NCBI GenBank assembly: GCA_918026815.1
Contig: CAKJVC010000068.1
Span: 620,001-684,000 of the forward strand
Source: Chalara sp. BL73
Taxonomy: Eukaryota; Ascomycota; Leotiomycetes; Helotiales
Reading direction: 5' to 3'
DNA length: 64,000 nucleotides
Of the stretch, positions 19,804 to 33,000 are shown piece by piece (the first letter of the stretch is position 1; every line of letters begins with the position of its first letter). The translations under genes were made by a program, and so were the position numbers. Below the pieces are notes generated by a model. That model had not been told where the DNA came from, ran no database searches, and saw nothing but the letters and a program-made list of their open reading frames with translations.

Positions 19804-21511
19804 CTATGCCTGACTGGCCTTCCCACTCTCAATCTGCGAAAAGTGCGCACTCATCTCTTCCTTCTTCTCCGCAAACCTCCTTACAGTCACATTCCTACTA
19901 TAAAGCCAATCAACCTCCTCAGTCGTCATGCCCGTCGTATCAGGAATAAGCCACCAACACATCACCGCCACACCCACACACAAGCCCATAAACACAAAGC
20001 CCGTCTTCGCGCCCAAGTTCCCGCTATCAACATTATACATGTACGGGACGATGAAGTTGAAAAGCCAGGTGAAGAAGGCATAGGACATCATGCCTATGGC
20101 CTGGGTCTTGCCTCTAAGGCGATAACTGGAGAGCTCGGCGGAGACGATGAAGGATGTTGAAAGCATGGTGACGATCTGCCAGGAGATGAGGACGTTCATG
20201 AGTACCGCGATTCCTAGGAGAGCGCCCTGGCCTGGTGCATAGGCTAGAGCGCCGATGATCAGCATTCCGATCCCGTTAACCGCCGCCCCGACGATGAAAT
20301 TCGTGCGTCGTCCGATCTTGCCTACCGTGAACCAGCTGCCTACGATAAGCACGGCAGCGAATCCAAAGCCGCCGATGGCCACGTCGAAGCAGTGAATTGG
20401 CTTTAATCCGACTGTGATGAGGAAGTATATCGATTGTGCGAGGAACGAGGCCCCGCAGACGCCTGGGGTGGAAAAAACGAAGATCACGGTGAGCGTGCGT
20501 TTCAGGTTCGAGCCTCGGAAGCACTCTGGGTAGCTGCCCGGCTCAAGAGCAGCACGGGAGCTCTCCTCGCGGATCTCCTTAACGAGATAGGCGAGACGAG
20601 TGTCGATGGCGTTAGCAGGCCCGTAGAGCGTGGCGAGGACGGCACGCGCTTGCGGTATTTGGCCGCGGTTAATGAGGTAGACGGGGGATTCGGGGACGAG
20701 GGCGAAGGCAAGCATGAGGATCCCCCCTACCGCCCACTGGAGGGCAAATACGATTCGGAAGGAGGACTCGGCGATGTTGGGGACGAAGGCGCGGATTACG
20801 CCTAGGGCCGTGCCTTGCATGAGCACCGTGAAGAGGACGAGGGAGGATTGGACGACGCCGCGGATTCTGAGCGGGGAAATCTGGGTGCTGTCAGGATTTT
20901 TGGACGTGGTGAGCGAGAGCCATGTGGTGGCTTACCTCGGATGCATAGCTCGTTGCAGTCGGCAGCACTGCACCGATTCCCAATCCGCTGACCATCTTCC
21001 CTCCAAGGAGTAATCCTCTGCTAGTTGCTTCATATTGCATAGCTGTCCCGGCCATTGTAATCGCAGCTGCTACAACGGTAGGCCACTTCCGACCATACCG
21101 ATCAGAAATAGGACCAACGAGGAAACTACCGAGAATCTGAGTGAGCGATGACATGGCCGTCCAGAGGGAAGTCCAGATTGATGGTAAGTAGGGTCCAGTT
21201 TGGGTCATGTCTCCAAAGTAGATGAGGAATGCTGGCATTGACATCGATGCTGAGTTGACGACTGTGTCGTAACCGAAAGCCATGCCTGCTGAGAAGGAGG
21301 CCATACCTAATGGGAATATTAGTGAAATATCTCACAAGTGAGGCAAAGCATGCTTGCATATGAGCACGATTTTTTTGTGAAGCTTCAGTGATGCGAATAG
21401 ACCCAACGCTCGTTCCTCCTCCACGAGCTGGTGGCCTATCGCTGCCTCATCCGTATCGTAGGTAATGCTATTCTCCACCTCGATCGCTGCTGGGACTTTG
21501 TCCGCATCCAT
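19804..21511 (-). CDS. MFS sugar-porter family transporter
   Basis: Three exons on the minus strand: 21511-21358, 21306-20936 and 20880-19804, for 533 aa. The first intron (21357-21307, 51 bp) has a GC donor (AT|GCAAGC) and AG acceptor; the second (20935-20881, 55 bp) is GT-AG. Sugar-porter signatures include ISDRYGRKW after TM2, the central PESPVYLINRG, and the C-terminal-side RGKTQAIG and PDTTGMTTEEVDWLY (the PETKG equivalent). About 12 membrane helices can be followed, with a hydrophilic N-terminus of ~45 residues. It is a plasma-membrane H+-coupled symporter by family. Position next to the rhamnosidase, bicupin and esterase genes suggests import of a rhamnoside, rhamnose or another plant glycoside; specificity is not readable from sequence. 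Confidence 0.87.
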
Positions 21512-24509
21512 GTTTAAAGGAAAGAATTACTATGGAAGACAGTATTGATTATATTGAAGGGGGATTGCTAGATCCGGCCAACTCGAGAACACTGGATGTT
21601 TCATTTGATATATATCTCCGACTCCAGATAGAAGCTTGGGTTGAAAGCCAAGATGAGAGAAATGTGGAGATGCGGAGAAGAACCAGCTGTTGTTCGACAG
21701 CTGGCTAGCAACAACAGCATTGTAGCGAGAGGTTTGAATATGCATGCCATATCTACGGGATGATTTGAACGTGTCCACATCTAGGAGTGCGAGATACGAA
21801 GCACGAAACAGTGGAGAATAGAGCTTAGCGGGAGCGCACTATAAAGTGGACATTGATACATCGCCTGAGGAGGCTGAGACAAGCGGATAGGACGCCTGGG
21901 ATTGATCCCAAGTGTTAGTAAAATAAAGAGCTTGTTAGTAGACAATTTAGCCTTTGGGGACAAATCAATTGCCGTCGTCTCCGCAAAATGTAATGCGGGG
22001 AGTTGTGGGGTACTTGATGTGGACATTGAAAGTCCACTTTACCGAAGTTTAACCAGTACCTAACCCCTTAAACAGCTAACCGAGCCACTTCTATCAACAT
22101 TGTGATATGTTTTGTTAAATCCTGGAATGGCTAGTAAGAGTAAATTAAGTACTGATATGATTGAAGCTGGCCATATGATGATTTGTCCAAACTCTCGTGA
22201 GCATATTCTGGGTTTAATATTCTGCTCTTTACACGTGACCTTCATTCTCTTAGCCGGCTTGTGCCAAACCTACGGTCAATACTGAAAGCTTTGCCATGCC
22301 CGCTCAATTCTTACCCGTACTAAGGATTCTCATTTCTAAAAACTCTCGAATTTCCAAGCATATGAGGATTGATGCTTTGTTTTTCCATTTCTTCTCAAGA
22401 AATACCCAAACTTTAAGAACCCTATAAAGAGAGGCGCTGCATATTCGTTGGGAATTTAGAATATACCTGAGAATTAGATTTGCTCCATGTACAATTGCAC
22501 CTTGGACATGCATCTCAAAAGCTACAACCAGCTGTTGCTCCCCGTTCTTGCTATGTTGCCATACGCACGACCGTTGCTCTAATCCATAATTTCGCCAAGC
22601 CAAAGCTCATCCTCATGAGCTTTCCAAATCGAGTTTTTCTCTCCAACGCCACGCAATCGCAACAGCCGCTCTCCCGCTCATAGAGCCGTAAAAGGCTCAA
22701 AGGTCAAGCCCTCGGGTGCTGACAAAACTTCTCCTCATCTTAGCCATTATGGCATCTTTTTTCCATGAAGGCCAGACAAAAGAAGAATCTCATGCCCTTA
22801 TATAGTTTTGTCGCCTCGCTTTAGGGTTCCGCTTTGGGGCTTAACTAGAAACCGAGATGTAGATTCACCTACTTGTTCACGTAATCTCTATTCCCTTTTC
22901 TCTTTTTCTGTGTTTATGCTTACATAAAACACTACCATATGATAATGACAGAGGCAACTGAATCTAAATCTCGACAAGCCGAGGATTGATTCTAGTTTCT
23001 CTCTAGTTTCAGTTTACCCTTCAGATGTAAGCAGCTGTTATTTTAACTTAAGCCGAAGTCAAGTATACTTGAGATGTGACCAGTTGTGAAAGTTAAATTG
23101 ACTTGGTGGCCGATAAACCATTGTAGTTATTTCACGTGACACACCGCGGTGTCTATGGACGGGTATCTCAAACGTAGTCCCGTCATCTTACTCCAGCAGC
23201 GGTTGCGCACTATGTGGGTCCTCCACTGCGATATCCGCCCCCGCGCCATCTCCTCCTCGATGAGAGCCTTTATGAGAGCCTTCGTGAGAGCCTCGATGTA
23301 AAGCCCGCAGACTTTCAGAGGAAGCACATGTCTGCAGATGGGGAGGTGCTGCTCGATGGCTTTTCCAGGGAACCATGCCAAGTCCCCGTGCCCTTGAGGC
23401 GAGGCTGACGAAGCCAACATCCAGACGGATCTTTTTGCCCCGGGTTCGACGTTCTACTTCATCATGATGGGCTGCGATGTCCTCCCTGATACCGGCGACC
23501 AGGACGACGGATCGGAGGAGGAGGTGGTGGTGGTGCAACGCCGCTTTCGGGCCAGGGAGTTGCCTCAAGATCCCCACGCCTGCAGCAAAACACGGTTACG
23601 GAAATGTGTGGGGGCAGGTTTACAGCTCTGCGGTCGAGGCGGTCCAAGATATCGAGGGTGTTGTGAAGGTTAATGAGGTTAAGAATCGGGGTTAGTAAGA
23701 CGGGAAGATTATTGCGTTCAACACAGCGATCAACCACTTGGCGGGGGAGTAGCTGGTAGGACACAGACAAGCGCACATCAGCATCGCAAGGGCATATTTT
23801 GTTACCACGGGTCCGGAGAATGCTACACAGGATAACTACACCATGGAAGCAAAAGCACCGGTTTACGAAGTGCCCTTCGCTAATCGCCGTTGAGGAGTTA
23901 ACACCGCCGCCGGCTCAACACCCGACCGTATCGGATAAAGGCTCGGTCTTATATAGAACTTAAGCCCCCTTTGCAACACCTTTAAATACTTAACGGGGTT
24001 TTTCTATGCTACGAGAATACTGATATTTGTTCTCATATTTTCGTCATCTGCATTCACCCTCCTCACTCTATGCTTCACTTCTGTATTCACGCTGATGTGA
24101 AACCACCTCCACGACGGCATAGTCCCATTCTTCCTTAGAAGCATATGCAATCTGAATCTGCCAGATGTAGCATGATACGCTGACGCAAAAAAGAACATGG
24201 AACGAGCATAACATCCAATCTCACATTATAATATTGATATGAGCATTTCTCATTCCGCATTCGGACCTGAGTGGAGCGTTGAACCTCGCAAGCACCCAAT
24301 GCCTTCCCCCCTATCAACGTAAAATTTGTACTGTTAATGATTAAATGGGGAGCCCATTTTTCATGGGCTTGAAAATAGGAAATATGAAAATGATACTAGC
24401 TAATAAGTAACTATGGCCACAAACAACCAGTTCGTCATTGGTTGTATGCGCATGGCTCTTGCTCATTTAAATAAGACCTCAATACCAACATACGATACTA
24501 TGAATGGCT
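21512..24509. other. 3-kb intergenic region with a GC-rich patch
   Basis: No convincing gene was seen. The part near 21512-22100 is upstream DNA of the MFS gene. A short minus-strand stretch near 22460-22600 translates to coding-like sequence but is stopped on both sides, so it may be a gene relic. About 23150-23800 is markedly GC-rich with overlapping short frames on both strands and an imperfect 12-bp tandem repeat (TATGAGAGCCTT-like, 3 units, ~23258-23295). It could be a decayed gene or an unrecognised non-coding locus. Confidence 0.4.
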
Positions 24510-27500
24510 CTAGTTAATGACCTCAGACTCCGCCTCCCTAGCTTCAAAATAATTTTTTTTAAATTGTGATAGAACCAATGGTGTGGCCCAATTCAAGCCT
24601 TCAGGAGCAAAGGTGTCATGCATAACGCAACAGCATTCTGGTCGACCGTGCGGGAATCTAACACATGCCTTTAATTTTGGGAACATAAAATCTCCAAGCA
24701 CTCTATTACGAATATTTTTCTGGAAATCAGGGACAAGTGAGTCCAGGTACTGGCTAAGCTTGTCACGGTCCACATGTCGCTTTGCCTCTTGCATCTTCCG
24801 GGCATTGAAATTTTGATTGTCGAGGACGTGTTTGTAGAAATTGAGGAGTTGCCAACGCTCCCACGTATTGGTTCCATGGAATCCATAATCACCATCGCTT
24901 TCGCGACTCAAGTGAGTTTCAAATTTGGGGTGACAGTTTGGTTTTGACATGAAGCAATAGCAGAACCGACCTGAGAGCGTGTGGTTAATCTCAGCTATGA
25001 GGCGATAAATACCGCGATCCTCGAGTCCAGGCAGGTGAAAAAGAATGTCGTTTGCCTCAAAGTATGAAAGATCCAAGCCTCTGCTTTTCATTAGCGCGGA
25101 GAGTGACTCTGATTCATAAGCGCGAGCAATGTTATCAATCGATACCGCGCTCTCAACGAGTTGAAGGTATAGCTTTGCAAGCTTCATGCGTTGCTCATGA
25201 TTTGTACAAAAACAGAAACCAAAATCAAACCATTTTGAATCGAGGGGGCCTGGAATGTTGTTGAAGTCTCTGAACAACATCGAATATAGAGCCAATATTT
25301 CCTTTTCGGCTGCTGTAAGAGGATCCACTTCATCGTCTCGCGTCTCGAGTGAAAGGACATGTTCGGCCCGGCGCAAGCCAAATATCTGGTACGCGTAAGA
25401 AGCCTCCCAGTTTGGAATTTCAAAGCCAGTAGACCGTCGACCAAGAAACCATGTCAAGCAGGGGCAGTTATAATAGCTATCTTTCCGGTATTGCTGAGTT
25501 AACTTCGCAAAAAATTCCATGTAGTCACCAAGATTTCCCTCGTTAACTCCCGGTTGAACACCATTGGTGCTTAGCTTGGAAGCCATATGACCATAAAAGC
25601 AAAGAAGATTGGCAACCTCGCAACGATTGGAGCAATAATTAAATCCGAATGTCTTGCATAGATCATTGTCAGAATACAGATCTAACAGAATCTGTGCTTG
25701 TCCCAACTCGTTTTTCGCTGAACGAGACCATCGTGTGGTAATAATCCTCAGATAGTCAACATTATTCGGTCGGTTCTTGATCGTGCAGGTGAAGATGTGC
25801 CGTCTCCAGTCCTTTTTCTGGCAAGATTTGGAGCAGTACTTCGTTTTGCATGCTAGACAATGGAGGTTTGAGGGGGAGTGACAACGATGGCAGGTGTTTC
25901 CCCTGCCTAGTGATTGTTTTGGAGGCATTTGGTCAATTTTCTCCAATCCAAATTTGCCACGGATATGGTTCCCCTTGTAGATTTCTGCTTCCTCACATGT
26001 CATATCCATTGGTTTAGTGAGCAATCCTCCAACGACAGAGACATATCCCGGCCTCTCATAGTTCTCCAGAACAAGAAGGCTATCGTCCACCACGAATTGC
26101 CCCATCATCCTTTGCCTGCAATGTTTGTTACTAAGTAAAGTTTCAATGGCTGATATTCTCACCTCATCTTGAGTTGTGATCTCTCCATTTCAGCTTTTTC
26201 ACGATCGAGTACGGTCTTCGTTGTAGACAGTGCGGCTGAAGATTGGGCGAGGAGCTTCGGATGTCTAAAAGGAAAAGATTGGTCGAGCATGTTCTGAAGG
26301 ATAATCTTGATAATACTTAAAAGATCGTCAGAGACTGACTGAAATTCGGAAGTGGCAGGCTCTGTAAATGAAGTTATCGGAATATCCCATCTGTGTACGA
26401 CGGTTTCGTGAGTTCCTCTAACATTGAAAGCGCCATGGATCCGAATGAACAGCCAGCAAAGTAAACAGCAGCGCTTACTGCATCCAATGTAGTGATGCAC
26501 CTTGCCTTGTTCATGTGGAAACCTAGAAAAGCCATTCTGATAAAGTAATATTTGGATCTCGGCGTGGAAATGACATGTTTCACCTCGAAGCTTCTTGAAC
26601 GCTGCTTTGGTCGTCTGCTTTTCCAAATGGTCAATCCAGCTAGTATCGCGCAATGAAAGTCCGAGGCTTTGGGCAATCTCCGTTGGGGTTTCGTCTGCTC
26701 GGGCAGCTTTCGGCCGCGCTACTTTGGGTGGCTTGGGAGGAGCAGGGACTGGGATGCACTCAATGTTCTGGAATATTTGCATGTTTTCTGCAGCCTGGAT
26801 GAATGTTACAACTGCGTAGTAACATCGACAAAGGAATTTAAACGCTATCATGACCTCATTATGTCTCCTTTGTGGATGTTGTAATTGCTGGAAGCGTGTG
26901 TGCAGTTGTGCCTTCATCGATGCTTGAAATCGAGCCGACTTCCAGACAGCAAACAAAGATGGCAAGAGCTCTTTAAGTAAAGCTTCCTCATGAGGGCCAT
27001 TCCTCATCCCAATATCTAAGGTGGTGAGTCTGTCAACAACACATAAGATAGCGCCGGTTTCATCCTCAACGTTCCTTAGGCTTTGGCCAGACAAAGCAAC
27101 TCTGGAATCGTTGTCGGCTTCATCTGATGAGGCCGATAGGAAGTTAAATTCATTTCCACTGTCATCGATCCAGATGCGGCTTCTGACGTTTGGCAGCCTT
27201 TGAAGCCATATGTCAGATAATACTGGTCGCTTGCCAAAGTCTAGACGGTCTGCAGGCTTTTCGAATCGAAATGCGTGCCTTAACTTCTCGATATAGTAGC
27301 CAATCCTAGGTTGTTGGTATTTCAAAACAAGGTCGAACATATAGACATTGTCTTCTTCTGTTGCTGCTCCTAGAGGCTGTTAGGATGTGACAAGTCCAAA
27401 ACACAAATTCGTTTACCTGCGCGTGATATACGTTCCATACATGCTTTCCAAGAATTGAGAAAGTCCATGTCGACAGTTGAGTTTCCCTGAGCCAGTCCTT

Positions 27501-27897
27501 CATTCTTCGCACAAAGAATCTTGACTTTATTCTTGTCGTCGTACATGATCATCATAGCACTGGAGACATGTTTGGGATCGAGGATGGAGCCTTTGCCCCC
27601 TTTGGGGTCCGACTTATATCTTGCCAGTGTTTCAGCTAATCTATCAAGGGTTTTGTTCCGCAATGCATCGAGATCGCGCATCTTTTCATTATCTGTGCTG
27701 GTGATCTCAAGAAATTCCAGATCTTCAATGTCATCTTCTGCATCATCATCGGAGGAGGTTTCCTTCCTAATGGACTCCTCAGCCTCGACAAGTAGCTCAT
27801 CCAGGTTCGCTGGACGCGCTGTAATTATACCAAGTAAGCATATTGCTGCGTGCAGATGGTTTCGTGGCGAATTGCGAGGCCTAAGAGCAATAGACAT
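24510..27897 (-). CDS. OTT_1508-type nucleic-acid deaminase-like domain fused to MYND zinc finger
   Basis: Three exons on the minus strand: 27897-27417, 27369-26163 and 26115-24510, joining to 1097 aa. Both GT-AG introns are 47 bp (27416-27370, 26162-26116). Residues ~1-160 include an acidic stretch. A deaminase-like domain at ~420-470 shows CHFHAEIQILLY (HAE zinc/catalytic motif, H429-E431) and YIGCSKRCCLLCWLF (C-x(n)-C ligands), as in the OTT_1508 deaminase family. A MYND finger at 638-673 has all eight ligands (C638, C641, C649, C652, C657, C661, H669, C673). The ~420-residue C-terminal region is not recognised. MYND domains bind proline-rich peptides; OTT_1508 deaminases are predicted nucleic-acid or nucleotide deaminases of unknown biology. 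The frame continues open upstream to ~27957, so a further 5' exon is possible. Confidence 0.8.
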
Positions 27898-28834
27898 AAT
27901 GTCCTTGAAGAGAAAGATGACTAGGTTAGAGGCGACAAACTCGGCAATACCCGCTTAGCCGTCTCAGGTCACACAAGGCCATGTGACTTGAACTACCTAG
28001 AAGAATATAGAGTAATTCTTAGCCTCGAATAAAGCACAACAGAAGGACACTTACAGATCAGTATCACACACTAACCACCCTCCCGCAAGGTCCAGCACCT
28101 ACGATATTCTAAGCTCAAAAAAGATATAGGAAAAGAAATACACAAATGTCACCTCACCAGCAACCTCCTCAAGTCCAAAAGAGCTTCACCATCCCTTGCA
28201 ATGTAGATGTGCAAAAAACCTGTCTCGTGTGTTATGTGGTCCTAATGTGCTGTCTTCCTATCGATACCAAGATCCAACCTTTAAGATCGGAGGGGTGGAA
28301 GATGATACGGGAAAGAAGCCGGACTCAAGTGGGTAGCATATTTCAATGTGCCCCTCCTCTGCGAATGGTTGTTTTTCGTTGTTTTTATGGGACTATCTTT
28401 CGTTTTCATATCTTGTGGCTTTTTTGAGAATTGTGAATCTAAGCCTCGTCCCGCTAGACAGTATATTCGGCTGTATAGAAAATAAGTTGAGAACCCTGCA
28501 TAGGCATAGATGAAACTGAGATAAGATGTATGCGATCACGAAAGTGGTATCATTTCCTTCCTGCCTAATATAACTCAAAGCTAACGTATTAACGTAAACG
28601 ACCGGGTATCCTGCCAACGTCCGCATTACCATTAGCCGCATCTCGTCGTGCCCACAACTCAATTTCAGTCCTCCGTCATAACTAGACTATATAAGGAAAG
28701 GCAGGATATAAAAGTACAAGGTATCGATAAACATAAACGGTGCTCGCTGGGATAAAGTCAAGGTAGGCGAAGCTGACAATACAGCTTAGGTAGACCATGC
28801 TACAATACCCATATCGTCAGCTTTCATCTATGCT
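27898..28834. other. Intergenic region
   Basis: Upstream DNA of the deaminase-MYND gene and 3' flank of the stomatin-like gene. A minus-strand candidate intron (GTAAGT near 28050 to CTTCTAG near 27998) lies upstream of 27897, so this may contain 5' untranslated or additional N-terminal exon sequence. No other gene was recognised. Confidence 0.4.
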
Positions 28835-30034
28835 TTAGATACTTTCGACAACGCGGGCGTTGAGCGCCCGTTGGAAACCGGGGTCCTGACCTCCGAAATC
28901 TTGCCCATTAGGATTTGAAGATGAGGCGCCATGTTGCGCCGGCCCTTCTCCGAACGAGCTCGCTAACTGCATAGAAGCGCCAACTGAAGATGCGCCTGGA
29001 AGGAAGATGACCTTGCTGTTTGCAGACTTTGCCATGGCCTGCATTGCCTCGAGGTATCTGATTTGCATGGCTGGTGCACTGGAGAGGATATCTGCTGCCT
29101 GTCGCATGAGCTTGGCGGACTCGACTTCGGCGCGAGCAGCGATGACTTTAGATTCTCCGATACGCTTGGATTGAGCGGCCATGGAGAGCGAATCTTGGAG
29201 CTCGTTGCTGAAGATGATATCTTTGATGAGCATGCTCTCCACTTGTACACCCCATCCTGATGCGACATCCTCAATGATCTCTCCTATGGACTGCGCAATT
29301 TCCTCACGACGCTCGATCACATCCTGCAGAACGCGAGCACCAACGACGTGGCGCAGTGTTGTCTGTGTGCGCTCGACCAGAGCTTGTCGGACATCGGAAA
29401 TACCAAAAGCAGCCTTGTGTGGAGATGTGATGTGGTAATAAATAACCGAAGTAAGATGGAGGGTAACATTGTCTTTGGTCATACAAACTTGCTTGGGTAC
29501 CTCTGCACATTGAATCAGAATAATCGTCTCGTAGAGGCTTCGCAGATGTACATACCAACGATCTGAATCTTGACATCCACTTGAATCAGGCGTTCACTGA
29601 GCGGGTTGATCTTGACGAGACCAGGATCAACAGCACGATAGAATCTGCCGAATTTTGTAACCAGGCCGACCTTACCCTGCGAGACAGGTTTGTACGGATT
29701 AGGGCAGATGATGCAACAAGGAATTGCACCCAGTGTACCGATTACTGATCCAAGACCAGTGACTGCCAGACGTCAGGACGGGCGGGAGTGGCGCAATTTG
29801 GAGAAGGGGACACTTACTCATGCTTCCATACCAGCCATGCGCACCAGCGTCGTTGTCTCCAGAGAGAGTCTGGGCATAGCTAGGCTGCAAATCCTCTCTC
29901 TTAGGCGGCTGGACGGTTATGATGGCATTGTCATTGCGACCTGGGGTGTTTTTGCCGGAAGGACGGAAGCCAGTAGGGTTTGCTGGACCACCGTTCTTGT
30001 GGATATCATCTCCTGCTGAATCGAAAGAAGCCAT
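28835..30034 (-). CDS. Stomatin-like SPFH/band-7 protein
   Basis: Three exons on the minus strand: 30034-29818, 29762-29556 and 29502-28835, giving 363 aa. GT-AG introns are 29817-29763 (55 bp) and 29555-29503 (53 bp). After a hydrophilic N-terminus of ~70 residues comes a short hydrophobic hairpin (GLGSVIGTLGAIPCCIICPN) followed by the palmitoylation-type cysteines typical of stomatins. The SPFH domain follows (GLVTKFGRFYRAVDPGLVKI, EVPKQVCMTKDNVTLHLTSV, TLRHVVGARVLQDVIERREE). A helical AARAEVESAKLMRQAADIL segment and a Gly/Ser-rich tail complete it. Stomatins are oligomeric membrane-scaffold proteins that regulate channels and lipid microdomains. Conservation is strong across the splice junctions, so both the model and the family call are secure. 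Confidence 0.93.
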
Positions 30035-33000
30035 TTTATATAGTATGTGAGCCAAGAGGATTAAGAGATTAAGAGAAGAGGAAAGAAGTCGCAAAGAAGA
30101 AAGATGGGAGAGAAAATGTTTGATGGTGTGAAGGGGGGTGAAACAGTTTGGGAGAGGGGAAGTGGTTTCTTATGTATCATGATCCCCGAGGAGCAGGGGG
30201 AGCTCAAGAGGGGCGGACCAGGGAGGCTATGCAGCTATGCGGGGGAAAAAGCACAAGCCACTAAACAGATACCAATATCACTCGGCACGTGTAAGGCAGA
30301 ACCGCAGATCTTACGAGCAAGAGAGAGGCATTTAAAGAAAACAAAGAGGTCTGCACAAATAATCCGAATTATGATATTGTACCGAATGATTCACGATGAC
30401 ACGGCGGGCTTATCCCGCTTCATACGCTCTCTCGCTGGGCGCGCGAGTTTTCCTGTCCCCAAAAAGGTCATGAAGCACCCTGGTAGTGCCAACACCACCT
30501 GATAACGAGCTCACAAACATGAGATCACTGACGATAAACATTCAACGTTGGGATCGTAAGATAGCTCAGTCTTGGCCGACAACATCATTCTTGAAGCAGG
30601 TCATATCGTAGTTATCAAATGTCAAATAGTCTCATATTTGTTACCATTAAAGTTTATGCGTGGACGGGCAGTTTATCGGGGAAAGCCAAGCCAAAATGCC
30701 TCACTTGCCTTGTGTCCCCCCCCGCTTTGTAGTCTACATGGGGGGGGATGCGCTTCAGAAAAGCTTAGCATCCAGTAAGCAGCCCTGTACCCAGCACGCA
30801 GACTGCCGTCATTGGGCCACCATCAGGCCCTGGAACACATCATGACATCCTGTGTACTTTGTATGTCAACGGTTGATTCGAAAGGACAGGACAGACAGAA
30901 TATACGAAGCTGTGCCAATGCTCGGCCATTGCCGCTGATGCCTGACCACAACACCAACAACAACACACTTACAACACTTCTCTGCTTGGTATAATATCCG
31001 CTGAGTCACCCATCAATCCAGAATTATGATGGTCAATAAAACTCGGTGCGGGGCCGGCAACTGGAGAGGCAGAATTCCCTCATCTCCTCCCCAAAATCCG
31101 CAGGAAGCCGTACAGACAATACTTGGAGGACCATTTATTTGCACTCGCATACTGCACTGTACCAGATCAAATAATCCTCTCCAATCAATCGCCCAGCACG
31201 CAAACCCTCTTTTCGGGTGAGAACCACGCCCGGCCGTGGACCACCCAAACACCATGCTGTACCCTCTTGGCAAGAAACCCCGTTGATCGACACCAGCACG
31301 GAAGCGATCTATTCTTTTCCTTTTCCAGAAGCCTTCTTCTTTGGTGCTCCCCCCTCAGCTAAACGCAGTGCGACGGTGGCAAACTTCGGGTCATACGATC
31401 GAATCTGTCTCAGCTGATGCCCCCCTCAGATGTCTTTTTGTTCTGGTTGCTTACAGAAGTGGAGTGGAAGTGTGGATATGCGAGACACGTGACTTGCCGT
31501 TGCCGTCAGATCCAGCCCTGCCAAGCCTCGGCTACATACCCATTCAGTATGAAAATCATGTGGCAGTGACTCTGAGCCTCAACCGCATTTCCCACATGCA
31601 TTCCACATCTACGTAATTTCTTACATTTCGGAAAGATCTCCAGATCCAGCATCAACTGGCCACACGGAAACTACTACACTTTGCTGTGAGCCTCTGAAAT
31701 CCCGAAACTTCTGCAGTATGCCAGATTGCCAACATACCCTACATTCATGGACACCTCGTGGAGGCGCAGTCGGCCCAGTAAATGGTATAATGTAAACCCC
31801 TCATTCGAAACCACCAATCATCCAATGCTGTTTGCGGGATACCCAACAAATCTCGGATTTAAGTGAGCCGTGCAAGCAGCCCTCTAAAGTACTCCTGATG
31901 TTGAACTCGGCCATCTCCTGCCCGTATGCCAGCCAGGAGGCATCACTTGCATTTCCAGTCCAGAGAGAGACCATACTCGACTTACCATTATGCTCTTCTA
32001 CATAATCATGCATGTTAATCTGGCTCCCTTCATGTCCGAGTACCTGGAATGATGGAAATCCTTGGATCAAGTTTGTTATCGAGTTGGCCTTGCCAATCCA
32101 ATATGGTTGGCGCCCAGTTGAGCTCTTTTAGCGCCTTTGATCATCTTGGAGTTTATTTGGAATTCCGTATTGCCGTGGTAATTTCCGAGTCTGTTTGGCT
32201 TTCAAGTTCTGTTCCCAATCGGGGCTGTGGAAGATATTAACCCTGTTTCGATGATCGTCGTAAGGCTTCCATACTCAGCAAAAGCTCCTTGGAAACATAA
32301 GATCAATAGTAAGTTTTGCAAAAATGGACTCAAATTATGGAGCGCTACTCCACGGCAGGTTTCCAATGCAAGAGCAACGACGCGAAGGCATAGCTCCGGT
32401 GTTGTATCCTGCGTTGTCAATACCAAAGCCTACAAAGAAGTCACAGCCAGATTCGGTGTTTCATCCTTAACATTCAGTACCTGCATCCTTTAGGCACTAT
32501 TTTTTCCATTCTTTGTTAAATCGAAAGATCTTTGCTCAGTATGAACCAACGTATTCCTTTCGTGCACAGCATCGAAGATGCATGTGAACCACGAGCAAGT
32601 CTCCAGCTGTGCACAATTCTTTGGCTTCCATTTCAACCAACCAGCGTAGTTTTTATCACCTTCGGCTCATGCATATCACGGCGGTACACGTATACTTCAG
32701 CATGACAAGCTTGTGTAAGAAGCTAGACAGCACAGCACTACGTTCAAACCGACACCCAGCCTGAGCATCCTTCTGGTCAACCACACCCCACACGTCGATG
32801 GAGATTTGGAATATACAACCACGATGTTTAACCTGTTTTAACCAAGACTCATCCCACTAATGCATGAGAAGAATATCTACATTAATACTTTCTTTCAAAC
32901 CTACAAGCTACACCTCGAGCCAATACAGCACAAATCAGAGCGGGACACAAACTCTCACCGATTGACTACACGTACCTAATAGCAATTACAGCCACGGATC

